This document shows positions 1 through 11,498 of a stretch of 64,000 nucleotides of DNA, one piece after another; positions within the stretch are counted from its first letter, which is position 1, and every line of letters begins with the position of its first letter. The position numbers and the translations under genes were made by a program. The stretch comes from Paracoccus onubensis (lineage in GTDB: Bacteria; Pseudomonadota; Alphaproteobacteria; Rhodobacterales; Rhodobacteraceae): assembly GCF_003591515.1 (NCBI RefSeq), contig NZ_QZCG01000002.1, positions 1-64,000 on the forward strand, in the 5' to 3' direction. The notes under the pieces were generated by a model. It ran no database searches and was not told the DNA's origin. It worked only from the letters and a program-made list of their open reading frames with translations.

Positions 1-322
1 GGGCGGGGTGATGTGCAGCGGCGCGGCGGGCCTCGGCCTCGATCACATGGGCCAGCGCGGGACCGGCCCCGTCGCTTTCCGCCAGCAGGGCGAGATAGCG
101 GTCGACCAGTTCGCGTTCATGATGAAGTGCAGCCACATAGACCGCGATGGAGCGCCGCTCGACGATAGAGACCGGCCCGGCAAGTTCGGGTGACAGGAGC
201 TCGCGTTCGCCCATGTCGATGGCGCAGATCGCATCACGCTGATTATCGATGGCTTTGCGCAGCCCCTTGTCCAGAGGCATTCTGGTCAATGCGTCATTCA
301 GACCGGTGGATATTCGAGGCAT
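1..322 (-). CDS. CMD-domain (carboxymuconolactone decarboxylase-like) protein, partial
   Basis: This reading frame runs off the left edge, so only the N-terminal 107 residues are visible. It starts at an ATG (322-320) with an AAGGGG ribosome site about eight bases upstream. The segment LLSPELAGPVSIVERR followed by VAALHHERELVDRY resembles the N-terminal part of CMD-domain proteins of the alkylhydroperoxidase (AhpD-like) superfamily. The catalytic Cys pair of that superfamily would lie beyond the edge, so activity cannot be judged. No neighbour in the window points to a substrate. The family call rests on short similarity and is moderate. Confidence 0.6.
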   Translation of the reverse strand, partial: MPRISTGLNDALTRMPLDKGLRKAIDNQRDAICAIDMGERELLSPELAGPVSIVERRSIAVYVAALHHERELVDRYLALLAESDGAGPALAHVIEAEARRAAAHHPA

Positions 323-804
323 GGAGACATCCCCTTCAGCGTGATCAACGAACCCGGAACAGATCCATTTCCAAGCCCATCATGCCAGTCGGGAGAAGAA
401 AAGACGATAAGATAGGTCATGTTTTTTTACATGCCGATGGAGAACAATTTTTCACCTCCGATGGCGTTGGTTGCGCCCGTCCTTCCGGAGATTTCGCCTT
501 CCAATATTCGATAAGCCGAGTGTCGGCACGTGACGTCGTGAGTTCGACGGAAACCGCCGAAGGTGGGGAAATGGTGGATTGGGGAATCCCATCAGCATGC
601 GGTCTTACGAGACGGTAACGGAATCAGGACAAGCGCTGCGCGAAAATTCGCGACAGAGCCCGATTGCGCTCGCATTCAGGCGAATTTCGGCATATTTCGC
701 CCCGATCGGCGGATCATGGCCCAGAACCTCTTGGCAAAATATTGCCGGTGCTATCTGCTGGACCTGTTCCGCGAGGCGCATGGACCCTTGGATGTCAGTG
801 ATGG
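323..804. other. Intergenic region with no convincing gene
   Basis: This 480-bp stretch separates the leftward CMD-domain gene from the rightward glycosyltransferases. An AT-rich patch at about 400-460, including a run of seven T, is a plausible promoter zone. Open frames at 190-618 and 563-808 show no recognisable domain. The second ends with a TGA overlapping the ATG at 805, but its composition is not persuasive. Confidence 0.5.
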
Positions 805-1767
805 ATGAAGATGAAGATCGCAGCCGTAATAGTGACCCATAACCGGATCGAGAAGCTGCGCATCACTGTTACCCGTGCGCTTGCGGAACCGCTGGATGAC
901 GTTCTTGTTTTCGACAATGCCTCGTCCGATGGCACCGCGGAATGGCTGGCGCAGCAATCCGATCCACGCCTGACGGTTCTGCGCAGCGAACGGAATATCG
1001 GCGGTGCGGGCGGTTTCTCGGAAGCGCTGCAGCAGGCGGTGGAACTAGCGGATCCGGATTGGGTCGTGGTCATGGATGATGACGGCCGCCCGACCCAAGG
1101 TGCCGTCGCCGTCTTCCGGCAGATGAAACATGGCGAATGGGACGCGATCAGTGCGGCGGTCCTGACCCCGGATGGCGATGTCTGCGAGATGAACAGGCCC
1201 TATCGCAATCCGTTCTGGCATGTCCGCGAATTCACCAGAACCCTGACGGGGCAAGGGCGTCGCGGCTTTCATCTTGGGGATGCCGCTTATGCCGAAGATG
1301 CCGGAGCAATCGGGATCGACATGGCGTCCTTCGTGGGGTTGTTCCTGTCGCGCAAGGCGATCGCATGTTGCGGTTTCCCCGATGCAAGGCTGTTCATTTA
1401 CGGAGACGATCAGCTTTACACGCTTCAGATGCGCCGCAAGGGAATGCGGATCGGCTTCGTGCCGCAAATCCGCTTCGAGCATGACACGACGTCACGGCAA
1501 GGCAATGGCGGGGTTGTGTTACAGCCGGTCTGGAAAGCCTATTACATGTATCGCAATGCTTTGATCGCCTATCGCGTGGCCGCCGGTATCTGGTTCTGGC
1601 CGCTTGTTCCGCTGCTTGTCGCCAAATGGCGCCGGCAGGCACGGGATTACGGATCGGATGGCGAGCGTTTCCGGCAGATGCTGAATATCGCGGTTCGGGA
1701 CGGGCTTGCGAACCGTCTGGAGCGCAGCCATCAGGAAATCCTGCGTCGTGCCGGGGTTGTTCTTTAA
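805..1767 (+). CDS. Family 2 glycosyltransferase, galactofuranosyltransferase-like
   Basis: This 320-aa protein has a GT-A fold signature: a VIVTHNR strand near residue 10, DNASSDGT near 38, NIGGAGGF near 67 and MDDDGRP near 93 (the DXD-type metal/nucleotide site). NIGGAGGF with a DDD motif is characteristic of galactofuranosyl and rhamnosyl transferases of GT2. With glf 4 kb downstream, transfer of galactofuranose in the cytoplasm is a reasonable inference. ATG codons at 805 and 811 are both possible starts. It is the first gene of a rightward cluster, and a second protein of the same type lies at 3512-4414. The acceptor is unknown. Confidence 0.82.
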   Translation: MKMKIAAVIVTHNRIEKLRITVTRALAEPLDDVLVFDNASSDGTAEWLAQQSDPRLTVLRSERNIGGAGGFSEALQQAVELADPDWVVVMDDDGRPTQGAVAVFRQMKHGEWDAISAAVLTPDGDVCEMNRPYRNPFWHVREFTRTLTGQGRRGFHLGDAAYAEDAGAIGIDMASFVGLFLSRKAIACCGFPDARLFIYGDDQLYTLQMRRKGMRIGFVPQIRFEHDTTSRQGNGGVVLQPVWKAYYMYRNALIAYRVAAGIWFWPLVPLLVAKWRRQARDYGSDGERFRQMLNIAVRDGLANRLERSHQEILRRAGVVL

Positions 1768-1878
1768 ACCCATAAGCGATTATCGCCCCCCTGACTTCCA
1801 CTTTTGAGATTGTTCCAGTAGATAGCCCCTGATGAATATGACGCGCTTGGAGGACCAGCTTGCCGCAAGGAATTCAGT

Positions 1879-3504
1879 ATGTGTAATGACCATGATTTGC
1901 CTGTCGCTGTCTCCCCACAAGCGTCCAAGCGTCTGCAGGCCGAGATCGCACATATCATCGATATCTACAGAGTTCTGTATCCGGCCCGGAACCTGAGCTT
2001 CGTCATCTCGGAAGGCGATAATCCGACCCGCGGTGAACCCAGCATTCATGAAGGCCAGCCGATCTTTCGGCCGTCGGATCTCGGAGCGGGATATCTGGGC
2101 CGGGTCGAGTGTCCCGGTCCTGACCGGAACGCTCCCGTCGTCACCATCCGAGTTTCGATCCCGCGCGAGCCGTCGCCGGACGAAGTCAGACATCAGGATC
2201 CGGATTGGCGGCCCGTCCGGCCGCTTGGGGCGCTTTATGCCGCTGCGCCGATCCTTTACGAGGATATCCGCTACCGGGCCGAGATGCGGCGGAAGCGGTT
2301 GGCCGGGAAGCGCCATCAGTGTATCAGTCTGCCTTTCAGCCGGGGCAGTACGCTGCTGCCGGCTGCAGTGGAACCGGATAGCGGCAAGGCTCCGGCAATC
2401 CTGATCGGCATGCATTGGCTCGAGGTCGGCGGTGCCGAGAAACTGGGATTGGACTCGATCCATTGGGCGCTTGAGGCCGGTTTGCGGGTCTTCGTCGTCG
2501 CCGGTGTTCCATCCCTGCAGCGTCTGGCGTCGAAACTGCCCGACAGGCCGGATGTCACCTTCATCCGCCTTGATCGCTATCTGCCGGACGATCAATGGCC
2601 GCGCTATGTCGAGAACCTGATCCGGGCCGAGAATATCAGGGTGGTCCATAATCACCATTGCCGGCAGCTTTATGACGCCCTGCCGCAAATTCGGGTGAAG
2701 ACGCCCTGGGTCAAGACCATCGACAGCACCCATGTCGTCGAATATGCGGACGGCGGATTTCCCCGAATTTCAGGTGTTTGGTCGAATTATATCGACATTC
2801 ATCATGTCATCAGCAGGCAACTGGCCGATTATTATCGCGATCGTTTCCAGATATTGCACAACGTGGTTCTTGGCCGGATGCTGGATCCCAGGGGCGACCA
2901 GAAGGCGCTGCGTCCGATATCCATGCAGACCGCCCAGAAATCCCTGCATATCACTTTTATCGGGCGGATGTATTACCAGAAACGCCCGATCGTGCTTGTC
3001 GAGATCCTTCGGTCCCTGGCCGGTTGGGCGAAAAAGGCGGATATTGATCTGCGTGCCACGATCGTCGGCGAGGGGCCCTATCTCGGACCCCTGACACAGT
3101 TGCTGCGACGTTTTGGTCTGCTTGACAGGGTCGCGCTGGAGGCTGCCGATTGCAATGTGCCCGCGCTTCTCGATCGCTCGGACATCCTGTTGTTGCCGTC
3201 GAATAACGAAGGACTGGCATTGGTCTGTTACGAGGCGGTCGAGCATGGATGTATCCCGATCTCGACCGATGTCGGCGCGCAGAATGAAATCATCCCTGAA
3301 GATCTGCTTTTGCCGCTTTCTCCCCGGGAAACCGTCAGTGCATGTGCCGGCATTGTCGAGCGGCTATGGCGGGACAAGGATTTTCTGGATCGGCAGAAAG
3401 CCGCATTACGCGCGGCATGGACCCGGCTTTCCGCGGATCCGACCGCGAAAGAGGTTTTGATGCCGCATTACCGGGACGCCGCCGGAACTGTCGGGAAGGG
3501 ATAG
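1879..3504 (+). CDS. Family 4 glycosyltransferase with N-terminal extension
   Basis: The protein has 541 residues. After an unassigned N-terminal region of about 170 residues it shows a GT-B core: MHWLEVGGAEK (near 176), HNHHCRQLYD and, in the C-terminal half, the GT4 donor-site pattern SNNEGLALVCYEAVEHG (near 440). It should transfer a sugar from a nucleotide donor onto a growing glycan. The start at 1879 follows an AAGGA site. The gene lies in the same direction as both flanking GT2 genes and only seven bases before the next one, suggesting one operon. Donor and acceptor cannot be read from sequence. The 170-residue extension is longer than typical for GT4. Confidence 0.82.
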   Translation: MCNDHDLPVAVSPQASKRLQAEIAHIIDIYRVLYPARNLSFVISEGDNPTRGEPSIHEGQPIFRPSDLGAGYLGRVECPGPDRNAPVVTIRVSIPREPSPDEVRHQDPDWRPVRPLGALYAAAPILYEDIRYRAEMRRKRLAGKRHQCISLPFSRGSTLLPAAVEPDSGKAPAILIGMHWLEVGGAEKLGLDSIHWALEAGLRVFVVAGVPSLQRLASKLPDRPDVTFIRLDRYLPDDQWPRYVENLIRAENIRVVHNHHCRQLYDALPQIRVKTPWVKTIDSTHVVEYADGGFPRISGVWSNYIDIHHVISRQLADYYRDRFQILHNVVLGRMLDPRGDQKALRPISMQTAQKSLHITFIGRMYYQKRPIVLVEILRSLAGWAKKADIDLRATIVGEGPYLGPLTQLLRRFGLLDRVALEAADCNVPALLDRSDILLLPSNNEGLALVCYEAVEHGCIPISTDVGAQNEIIPEDLLLPLSPRETVSACAGIVERLWRDKDFLDRQKAALRAAWTRLSADPTAKEVLMPHYRDAAGTVGKG

Positions 3505-3511
3505 GCAGATC

Positions 3512-4414
3512 ATGGCCCTGCTGAACAAGATCGCTGCCGTTATCGTTACCTTCAATCGCTCGGCCAAGCTGATGAAGGTGCTGGACGCGCTGCAAAGGCA
3601 AACTCTGGCACCGGAAATCATCCTGGTGGTGGATAATGCCTCGACCGACGACACCACGGAACTGGTCGAGGCGCGGGCAAAAGAGATGCCTTCCATCCGA
3701 TACCTGCGCCTGCCGAAGAATGTCGGCGGGGCAGGCGGGTTTCACGAAGGAATCAAGGCCGCCTATGAACAGGGGGCCAATTATTTCTGGATCTCGGATG
3801 ACGACGCCTATCCCGAACCCGACGCGATCCGAAAGCTGCTGGAAGCGCTTCACGAATTCGAAGGCAGCTACCAGTGGCGGCCCAGTTTCGCCTGTTCGCG
3901 CGTCGAGTGGATCGACGGCAGTCTGTGCGAGATGAATACGCCGCGGGCGGTCTGGGACTGGGCGCGTTTCCTGCGGCCGGAAAAGCCCTGGGCGCTGGTG
4001 GATTCATGTTCTTTCGTATCGGTTCTTATCCCACGCTGGGCGGTGCAGGAACATGGTCTGCCGATCGCGGATTACTTCATCTGGTTCGACGACGCCGAAT
4101 ATACACGCCGCTTGTCGAAATCCTATCCGGGCATCTTCTGCCCTGAAAGCCGGGTCATCCACGACACCCCCGATAATCGCGGCGTCAATTTCGGGCTCGT
4201 TGATGAAAAGAGCCTCTGGAAGTTCAAATACGGGGCCCGTAACGAAACCTCTTTTCGCAGGCGCGAACAAGGTCTGCCAGGTGTTCTGGCCTATGCTTAC
4301 GGCGTGCACCGGCAGATGAAACGGGGTGATGTGTCCTGGAAGCTGCGCGGTCAGATCTTCCGCGCCATTTTGCGCGGGATGGCGTTTCGGCCAAGGATCG
4401 CCCTGGTTAAATGA
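3512..4414 (+). CDS. Family 2 glycosyltransferase, galactofuranosyltransferase-like
   Basis: This 300-aa GT-A protein has VIVTFNRSAKL at the N terminus, DNASTDDTTE near 46, NVGGAGGFHEG near 72 and SDDDAYPEP near 95. It is the same architecture as the gene at 805-1767, and the pair may add successive residues of one sugar. The NVGGAGGF signature plus the nearby UDP-galactopyranose mutase favours galactofuranose, though rhamnose from the rfb genes is an alternative donor. It begins seven bases after the preceding GT4 stop and is probably co-transcribed with it. Confidence 0.82.
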   Translation: MALLNKIAAVIVTFNRSAKLMKVLDALQRQTLAPEIILVVDNASTDDTTELVEARAKEMPSIRYLRLPKNVGGAGGFHEGIKAAYEQGANYFWISDDDAYPEPDAIRKLLEALHEFEGSYQWRPSFACSRVEWIDGSLCEMNTPRAVWDWARFLRPEKPWALVDSCSFVSVLIPRWAVQEHGLPIADYFIWFDDAEYTRRLSKSYPGIFCPESRVIHDTPDNRGVNFGLVDEKSLWKFKYGARNETSFRRREQGLPGVLAYAYGVHRQMKRGDVSWKLRGQIFRAILRGMAFRPRIALVK

Positions 4415-4442
4415 TGCAGTCGATCTGCAAGGGATTCCACGA

Positions 4443-5441
4443 ATGACAGACGGTACCAAGAAGGATCTTTATATCCATGTCGGTGTTCACAGAACAGCGA
4501 CGACGGCCATTCAGGCAACCATGTTCCGGAACTGGAAGTCGCTGAAAGATCGGGGATATCTGTATCCGCTTGGGGTCGAGCGGCATATCGGGGTTTTCAA
4601 CAATATCCTCAATAACAAAAAAGATGCGCGCGATGTCGCGGCCATGCTGGCTCAGAGGGCGGTGGCCCATGAAACCGAAATACACACATTGATCATGAGC
4701 GACGAGGATATCTCGATGCGCCGTGACCTGAGTCAGCTTTTGCCATTCCGGGAGTTCTTCAATGTAAAGATCATCTTCGGAATGCGCCGTCAGGATCTTT
4801 GGCTGGAAAGCTGGTGGGCCCAGAATGTGAAAGGCCAATGGGACCGGAAGCTTTGCAATATTTCCTGGCCGGATTTCATGGCTGGTCGCGCGCAGTTCCA
4901 CTGGATAGATTACGATCGCTATCTTGCACATCTGGAGAAACTTTTTGGCCAATCGAATATCCGGCCCTATGTGTTCGAGAGAACCCAGATGCCCAGAGGG
5001 CCGATCGCGGCCTTTTGCCGTCAGTTCGGACTGGAAGGCGGAGAGGGACTGACAACGCATGGCGGCTCGAATATCAGCCTGTGCCCCGAGGTTTCGGAAT
5101 TCGTCCGGCACCTTCCCCTTATCGAGGCAGATATGGGGGTCAGATTGGCGCTTATCGAGGTTGCAGAGGTCGTGGATCGGAAAGTCAGGGCCGAAAACGG
5201 ACCGGTCTTGCTGATCCCGCATGACGAACGCCGCGCGATCATGAAGGAATATGAGGCGGGTAACAGGAATGTCGCGCGGCGCTATTTCGGGCGGGACGCG
5301 CTGTTTCTTGAACCCCTGCCGGATCGCCGCGAACCGGTCACCACGCCGGCATTGCCAGGGAGTTCGAAAGAACTCATGGAGCGGATGATGGCGCCGTTCC
5401 TTGAAGAATTCGTCAAACGTGCAAACAAGATGCTGAAGTGA
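4443..5441 (+). CDS. Sulfotransferase-like protein
   Basis: The frame is open from further upstream, but the ATG at 4443 is preceded by AAGGGA and removes an implausible N-terminal stretch, giving 332 residues. LYIHVGVHRTATTAIQ at the N terminus resembles the PAPS 5'-phosphosulfate loop of sulfotransferases (usually GxxKxGTT), although Lys is replaced by Arg. IIFGMRRQDLWLESWW near 110 resembles the 3'-phosphate-binding strand and helix. A role in sulfating the exported glycan is inferred. The divergence of the P-loop leaves the activity uncertain. It is the last gene of the rightward cluster and faces glf. Confidence 0.6.
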   Translation: MTDGTKKDLYIHVGVHRTATTAIQATMFRNWKSLKDRGYLYPLGVERHIGVFNNILNNKKDARDVAAMLAQRAVAHETEIHTLIMSDEDISMRRDLSQLLPFREFFNVKIIFGMRRQDLWLESWWAQNVKGQWDRKLCNISWPDFMAGRAQFHWIDYDRYLAHLEKLFGQSNIRPYVFERTQMPRGPIAAFCRQFGLEGGEGLTTHGGSNISLCPEVSEFVRHLPLIEADMGVRLALIEVAEVVDRKVRAENGPVLLIPHDERRAIMKEYEAGNRNVARRYFGRDALFLEPLPDRREPVTTPALPGSSKELMERMMAPFLEEFVKRANKMLK

Positions 5442-5508
5442 CGGCCTGGGCCTCTGCCTACCGCTATCCCTTGGTAGAGGCGCGACAGGTCTTTCAGTTC
5501 ACATGCGG

Positions 5509-7353
<1,845 letters not shown>

Positions 7354-7357
<4 letters not shown>

Positions 7358-8628
7358 CGCCTGTCACGTAAGCTGTAGAAGACCAGCACCGCGATGACCC
7401 ACAGTACCAGCAGAAAGCCGGACAGGATCAGAAGCAGCTTGGCCCGTTCGGGATATTTGGCATCCTGGGCAAGCGTCGGCTTCACATAGGCGGCCAGATA
7501 GCGCGACTGGCGCGATGCCTCTGCCCGCGCCGTGTCATAGGCAGCCAGGGCGGCGGTATAGGTGCTTTCCGCGAATTCACGATCGACGGCCAGCGATTCA
7601 TACTGCCCGACGACATCCGAAAGCGCCTCTCCGGTCGCGGTTTCCGAGCCGAATTTCTGCCGTTCGGCGCCGATCTGTTCGCGGATCACGTCAATGCGCA
7701 ACTGGGTTTGCTCGATCCGGGGATCGGTCGGCTGGGCATTGGCCTGCAAGAGGCCGATCTGCACGAGCGCCTCGGCAAGTTGCTGCTGCAGCGAGGTAAC
7801 GACCCCTACCTGGCTTTGCACATCCGCGGTCGGATCGACCATCTGATGGCGGTTGCGGAACGTGGTCACTGCCTGACGCGCGGTCTTGAGCCGTTCCAGA
7901 GCCTCTTCAAGATCGATCCGGGCATAGCGCAGCGCATCCTCGCGCGCGACGTCATTCAATTCGTTGACCAGAAGCGTGCTTTCGTCATAGATCGCCTGGG
8001 TAATCGCCTGGGCGTCGCGAGGATCGAAAGCCAGAACCCGCAGATCAAGCATCCCGTTATCGCAATAGACGCGGACCTTGCGCTCCCATTCTTCCAGCAA
8101 ATCCTCAAGGGATTCACCGCCGGTATAGGAAAAGACCGGATCATCCGGCGCCTTGGACCATATCTGGCGCAGATCCAGCTTCTTATCCACCCTTGCGACC
8201 AGATCATGGCTTTGGATGAATTTGTACAGAATGTCCGTATCGCTGCCGGAATTGTCGGTGATTCCGGCCAGCGAGGTCAATCCGCCCAGCACCTCGCCCG
8301 AAGCGATCGGGCTGGTTTCGCTGCGCACCGAGAAGCCCAGATAAGAGGCATATTGGTCGGATGCCCGCGCCCACAGATACCATGCGGAAACCGCGATCGG
8401 CAGAATGACCCCCAGCACGAAGCTGAACAGGATCACGAAATGCCGCCGGTGCAGCCTGGCCCTGCGGGCGGTGGGCTGAATCGGCGGGCTGTCGGGCTGC
8501 GCAGGCGCAGCTGCAGGTGTCTTTTGGGCCGCCAGCTTCATTTCGCGACGCTTCTGCACATTGCCGGGAACCGGCTTACCGCTTTGGCCCTCTTTCACCT
8601 TTGCCCCTTTGCGCTGCTTTTCGCCCAT
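7354..8628 (-). CDS. kpsE: Capsule polysaccharide export inner-membrane protein (KpsE/CtrB type)
   Basis: This 424-aa protein is a polysaccharide co-polymerase-like periplasmic adaptor linking the KpsMT exporter to the outer membrane. The N terminus is a Lys/Pro-rich cytoplasmic segment of about 60 residues, then a membrane helix (VILFSFVLGVILPIAVSAW), a long periplasmic helical region (about 180-350) and a second membrane helix just before the C-terminal RDRR. This topology and the pairing with kpsT are diagnostic. It heads the leftward kpsE-kpsT-glf unit. No outer-membrane KpsD/Wza-like gene is in the window. Confidence 0.9.
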
Positions 8629-8798
8629 AGCGTCCCGAGAAGACGGCGATTTATTTCATGAGCGTTCAGATCCGGCATGGAACGGTACTCGACGGGTAGT
8701 TGATCTCTGAACTGGCGTCATACATAACCTATCGTAACAGTTCCAGCACCGATACATCACATCACGTCGAATTTTTGAGCCAGTAAACCGCGATCCAG
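8629..8798. promoter_or_regulatory. Divergent promoter region between kpsE and kpsM
   Basis: The 170-bp gap must drive leftward kpsE-kpsT-glf and rightward kpsM. It is relatively AT-rich from about 8690 to 8750. No clear palindrome or consensus promoter was found by eye. Confidence 0.4.
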
Positions 8799-9620
8799 AT
8801 GCCCAGCACCAGCACATCGGCACAAGAAGACCTGCTGCGGCCGGTCCACAAGCAGCGCAGCTTTGCCAGTGTCCGCGCCATCGGGGCGCTGATCCTGCGG
8901 GAGATGTCGACGACCAACGGCCGGACGGCGCATGGCTATCTGTGGGCCGTGGCCGAGCCCGTGGGAGGCATCATTCTGCTGACCATGATCTTCTCGGTCG
9001 GTTTCAGATCGCCGCCGATCGGGACCAATTTCGCGATTTTCTATGCGACCGGACTCGTTCCCTTCATGGCCTATATGAGCATCTCGGGAAAGGTGGCCAT
9101 GTCGATCCAGTATTCGAAGGCGCTTCTGGCCTATCCGGCGGTGACCTTCATGGATGCGCTTCTGGCGCGGATCATTTTCAACTCGGTGACCCAGATCCTG
9201 GTGGCCTATCTGATCTTCACGGGGGTCTATCTTACGCAGGAGACCCGAACTGACCCTCAGATAACGGGAATCGCGCTGTCGATGCTGATGGCCTTCACCA
9301 CGGCGGTCGGCATAGGCGTGATAAACTGCTTTCTGTTCGCGGCTTTTGCCTGGTGGCAATTCGTCTGGTCGATCCTGACCCGGCCCCTGTTCCTGATCTC
9401 CGGCCTGTTTTTCATCTTCGACAATGTTCCACAGCCGTTTCAGGACTATCTGTGGTTCAATCCGCTGATTCATGTCGTGGGGCAGATGCGCAAATCCTTC
9501 TATCCGTCTTATGTGGGGGATTATGTCAGCCCCATCTATGTCTTCGGATTGGGACTGACGCTGATTGCCTTGGGCCTGGCGCTTCTGATCCGTTATCACC
9601 GGGATTTGTTGCATAGCTGA
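8799..9620 (+). CDS. kpsM: Polysaccharide export ABC transporter permease (KpsM/CtrC type)
   Basis: The 273-aa protein is an ABC-2 permease with about six membrane helices. The pattern ALILREMSTTNGRTAHGYLWAV near residue 30 matches the conserved capsule permease N terminus, and NPLIHVVGQMRKSFYP in the last third matches the typical re-entrant loop before the final helix. It forms the channel through which KpsT drives the glycan. Unusually it is not joined to kpsT but starts the divergent transcript. The 160 bp to the next gene may hold a separate promoter. Confidence 0.92.
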   Translation: MPSTSTSAQEDLLRPVHKQRSFASVRAIGALILREMSTTNGRTAHGYLWAVAEPVGGIILLTMIFSVGFRSPPIGTNFAIFYATGLVPFMAYMSISGKVAMSIQYSKALLAYPAVTFMDALLARIIFNSVTQILVAYLIFTGVYLTQETRTDPQITGIALSMLMAFTTAVGIGVINCFLFAAFAWWQFVWSILTRPLFLISGLFFIFDNVPQPFQDYLWFNPLIHVVGQMRKSFYPSYVGDYVSPIYVFGLGLTLIALGLALLIRYHRDLLHS

Positions 9621-9780
9621 TCCGTTCGGCGAAACTGGCGAGGGCGCGGATTCTGCGCCCTGAACCGCCGGTTCCGGTATTCTTATGCGGATATTGCGCC
9701 TTGCTGGGAAGAGCGGCTTCCTTATTGATCTCGCGCAGTATGGCGGCTTAGAAACAATCGTCATGCAGGAGATCGGACAG

Positions 9781-10587
9781 ATGACGAACGCACCGCAGAT
9801 GGCCGCACAGATGGGGAACCAGATATATCTGAACTTCGGCTCTCAGAAAGCGGGTGAGTTCATCGCCTTCGCATCGGGAAGCTGGCCGGGCCTGCAGAAT
9901 ATGAGATTTGATAAGGATCCGGATCCGGATCTGAAACGGGTCGTGTTCGATCAGAAGACATGGGTGGTTCCCAAAAGCATATTCTGGAGCCACCTGCACA
10001 GAATGACGCTTGGATATCATGACTTTATCCTGGGGAAGTACTCCTGTCCCGAGTTCTGCGAGATCGAGGCGGGCGACGTGGTCCTGGATTGCGGCTCTTT
10101 CATCGGCGGGCTGGCGAGCGCCGCCGCCGGCAAGGCAAGCCGCGTCATCGCGGTGGAACCGTCTCCTATCAATTACAAGGCCGCAAACCGGAACCTGAAG
10201 GATCTGGGCAATGTGACGCTGTTGCAATGCGGATTATGGAATGCCTGCGGCGCCCAGGATTTCAACATCAGCGAAACGGCGATCGATGACGGGCTTCTGG
10301 TGCCGGACAAGGGTGAGATCGTCAGAACCGTCACTGTGCAGACGCAGACCGTGGCCGCGCTTGCGAGATCAAATGACCTTACGGTCTTCGATTTCCAGAA
10401 GATCGAAGCGGAAGGGGTGGAGCTTGAAATCCTTCTGGGCGAGGGCGGGTTGCTTGCCAACAAGATCGCGGTGGATTGCGCCCCGGAACGGAATGGTGAA
10501 TCTCCCGAGAAAGACGTGACAGCCCTGCTCCAGCAGCATGGTTTTGAGACGCGCAAGAAGGGGGTTGTCGTTTTCGGCCGGCGATAG
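9781..10587 (+). CDS. FkbM-family methyltransferase
   Basis: This SAM-dependent methyltransferase has the motif LDCGSFIGGLASAAA followed by VIAVEPSPINYKAANRNL, and a later FDFQKIEAEGVELEILLG segment, the typical FkbM ending. Such enzymes O-methylate sugars in polysaccharide loci, which fits the position beside kpsM. The start at 9781 is chosen because AGGAG lies nine bases upstream, giving 268 residues. The frame stays open back to an ATG at 9685, which would add 32 residues without a good ribosome site. Confidence 0.85.
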   Translation: MTNAPQMAAQMGNQIYLNFGSQKAGEFIAFASGSWPGLQNMRFDKDPDPDLKRVVFDQKTWVVPKSIFWSHLHRMTLGYHDFILGKYSCPEFCEIEAGDVVLDCGSFIGGLASAAAGKASRVIAVEPSPINYKAANRNLKDLGNVTLLQCGLWNACGAQDFNISETAIDDGLLVPDKGEIVRTVTVQTQTVAALARSNDLTVFDFQKIEAEGVELEILLGEGGLLANKIAVDCAPERNGESPEKDVTALLQQHGFETRKKGVVVFGRR

Positions 10588-10653
10588 GCAGGGCATGCGC
10601 GGCCGCCGATCAGATGCGGCGCGGCGTTATTTGTCGAGCGTTGGCAACGGCTT

Positions 10654-10670
10654 TACGGAATAATTCCGTA
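10654..10670. repeat. Perfect 17-bp palindrome between convergent methyltransferase genes
   Basis: TACGGAAT and ATTCCGTA flank a single central base. The site lies between the stops of the FkbM gene and the leftward methyltransferase. The one-base centre makes it more like a protein-binding site than a classic terminator, although part of the stem could form in RNA. Confidence 0.5.
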
Positions 10671-10691
10671 GAAATGATGCATTGATCGCAT

Positions 10692-11414
10692 TCATTGCAG
10701 CACGCACCCATAGACATCCTGATGATTGACCCAGCCACGATCCTGAAAATAGATTGGCGACAATCTGGCCTCGGCAAGAGCCGCGAAGATAGTTAGCGGA
10801 GACGTGAGGGCAATTCCATATGTCTCGGAATGAGGGTAAGGGGAGAAGGCGAAATCACCGGAAGCATATTCAGAGAGTATCCTTTGCACTCCTTCATCCG
10901 AGAGATTGTAGGTTTTCTCGCCGGCCGCTACTCGATCATAAACATAGTTCCCATGTGTAGTGAAAACCAGCACACCCGGATCAGTAAGATGATCTCGAAG
11001 GTATGACAGAACCCGAATCGCTTCATCCCGCGGCAGATGGGTGAAGAGAGAGCCGACCCAGATCAGATCGAATTTGCCGCCCAATGGCGTATTGAGAGTC
11101 GGGTCCAAAACCCGAGCATCAACCCCGAGTATATCTGACGCCGAAGCGACAGCGTTCTTGTCGACGTCCACGCCCTTCAGTTCTGCCTGCGGGAACGCAG
11201 CCTGCAGCCAGCGAAGAACGCGTCCATACCCACAAGCATAGTCCAAAACCCTGTGGTTGCCGCCAATCTCGACCCTTGCCGTCGAGAGAACCTGCAACAC
11301 CGCTTTCAGAGCGTTTCTGCCGGTATTCAGGTAGGTTACATGATTGCCCTTGGCCATTCCGTCACGTTCGGAAATTTCCTCGTTCACAGCCACACTATTT
11401 ATATCAATCACCAC
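10692..11414 (-). CDS. Class I SAM-dependent methyltransferase
   Basis: The protein has a Rossmann methyltransferase core: VLDYACGYGRVLRWL (motif I), ELKGVDVDKNAV (motif II) and FDLIWVGSLFTHLP (motif IV). A GTG at 11414 is favoured as start because AGGGAG sits eight bases upstream, giving 240 residues; the frame remains open to a TTG at 11465, and an ATG at 11357 is possible. It probably methylates a glycan intermediate, but the substrate is unknown. It lies 84 bp downstream of the large pyruvyltransferase-like gene in the same direction, so the two may be co-transcribed. Confidence 0.82.
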   Translation of the reverse strand: MVIDINSVAVNEEISERDGMAKGNHVTYLNTGRNALKAVLQVLSTARVEIGGNHRVLDYACGYGRVLRWLQAAFPQAELKGVDVDKNAVASASDILGVDARVLDPTLNTPLGGKFDLIWVGSLFTHLPRDEAIRVLSYLRDHLTDPGVLVFTTHGNYVYDRVAAGEKTYNLSDEGVQRILSEYASGDFAFSPYPHSETYGIALTSPLTIFAALAEARLSPIYFQDRGWVNHQDVYGCVLQ

Positions 11415-11498
11415 AGCCCGTTCTCCCTTTTGCTTAAGGTTCCGATACTGACGCCTCAAAAGCAAGTCCCCGGGATTGCAGTGCCTGGCGAATGGCGG

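Noticed and set aside
563..808. Open frame of 81 codons whose stop overlaps the first glycosyltransferase start
   Set aside because: No recognisable motif, unconvincing composition and no ribosome site; the ATGA overlap alone is not enough.
8757..9764. 335-codon minus-strand frame across kpsM
   Set aside because: Shadow of the KpsM permease frame; composition is rich in Arg, Gly and Gln without any family pattern.
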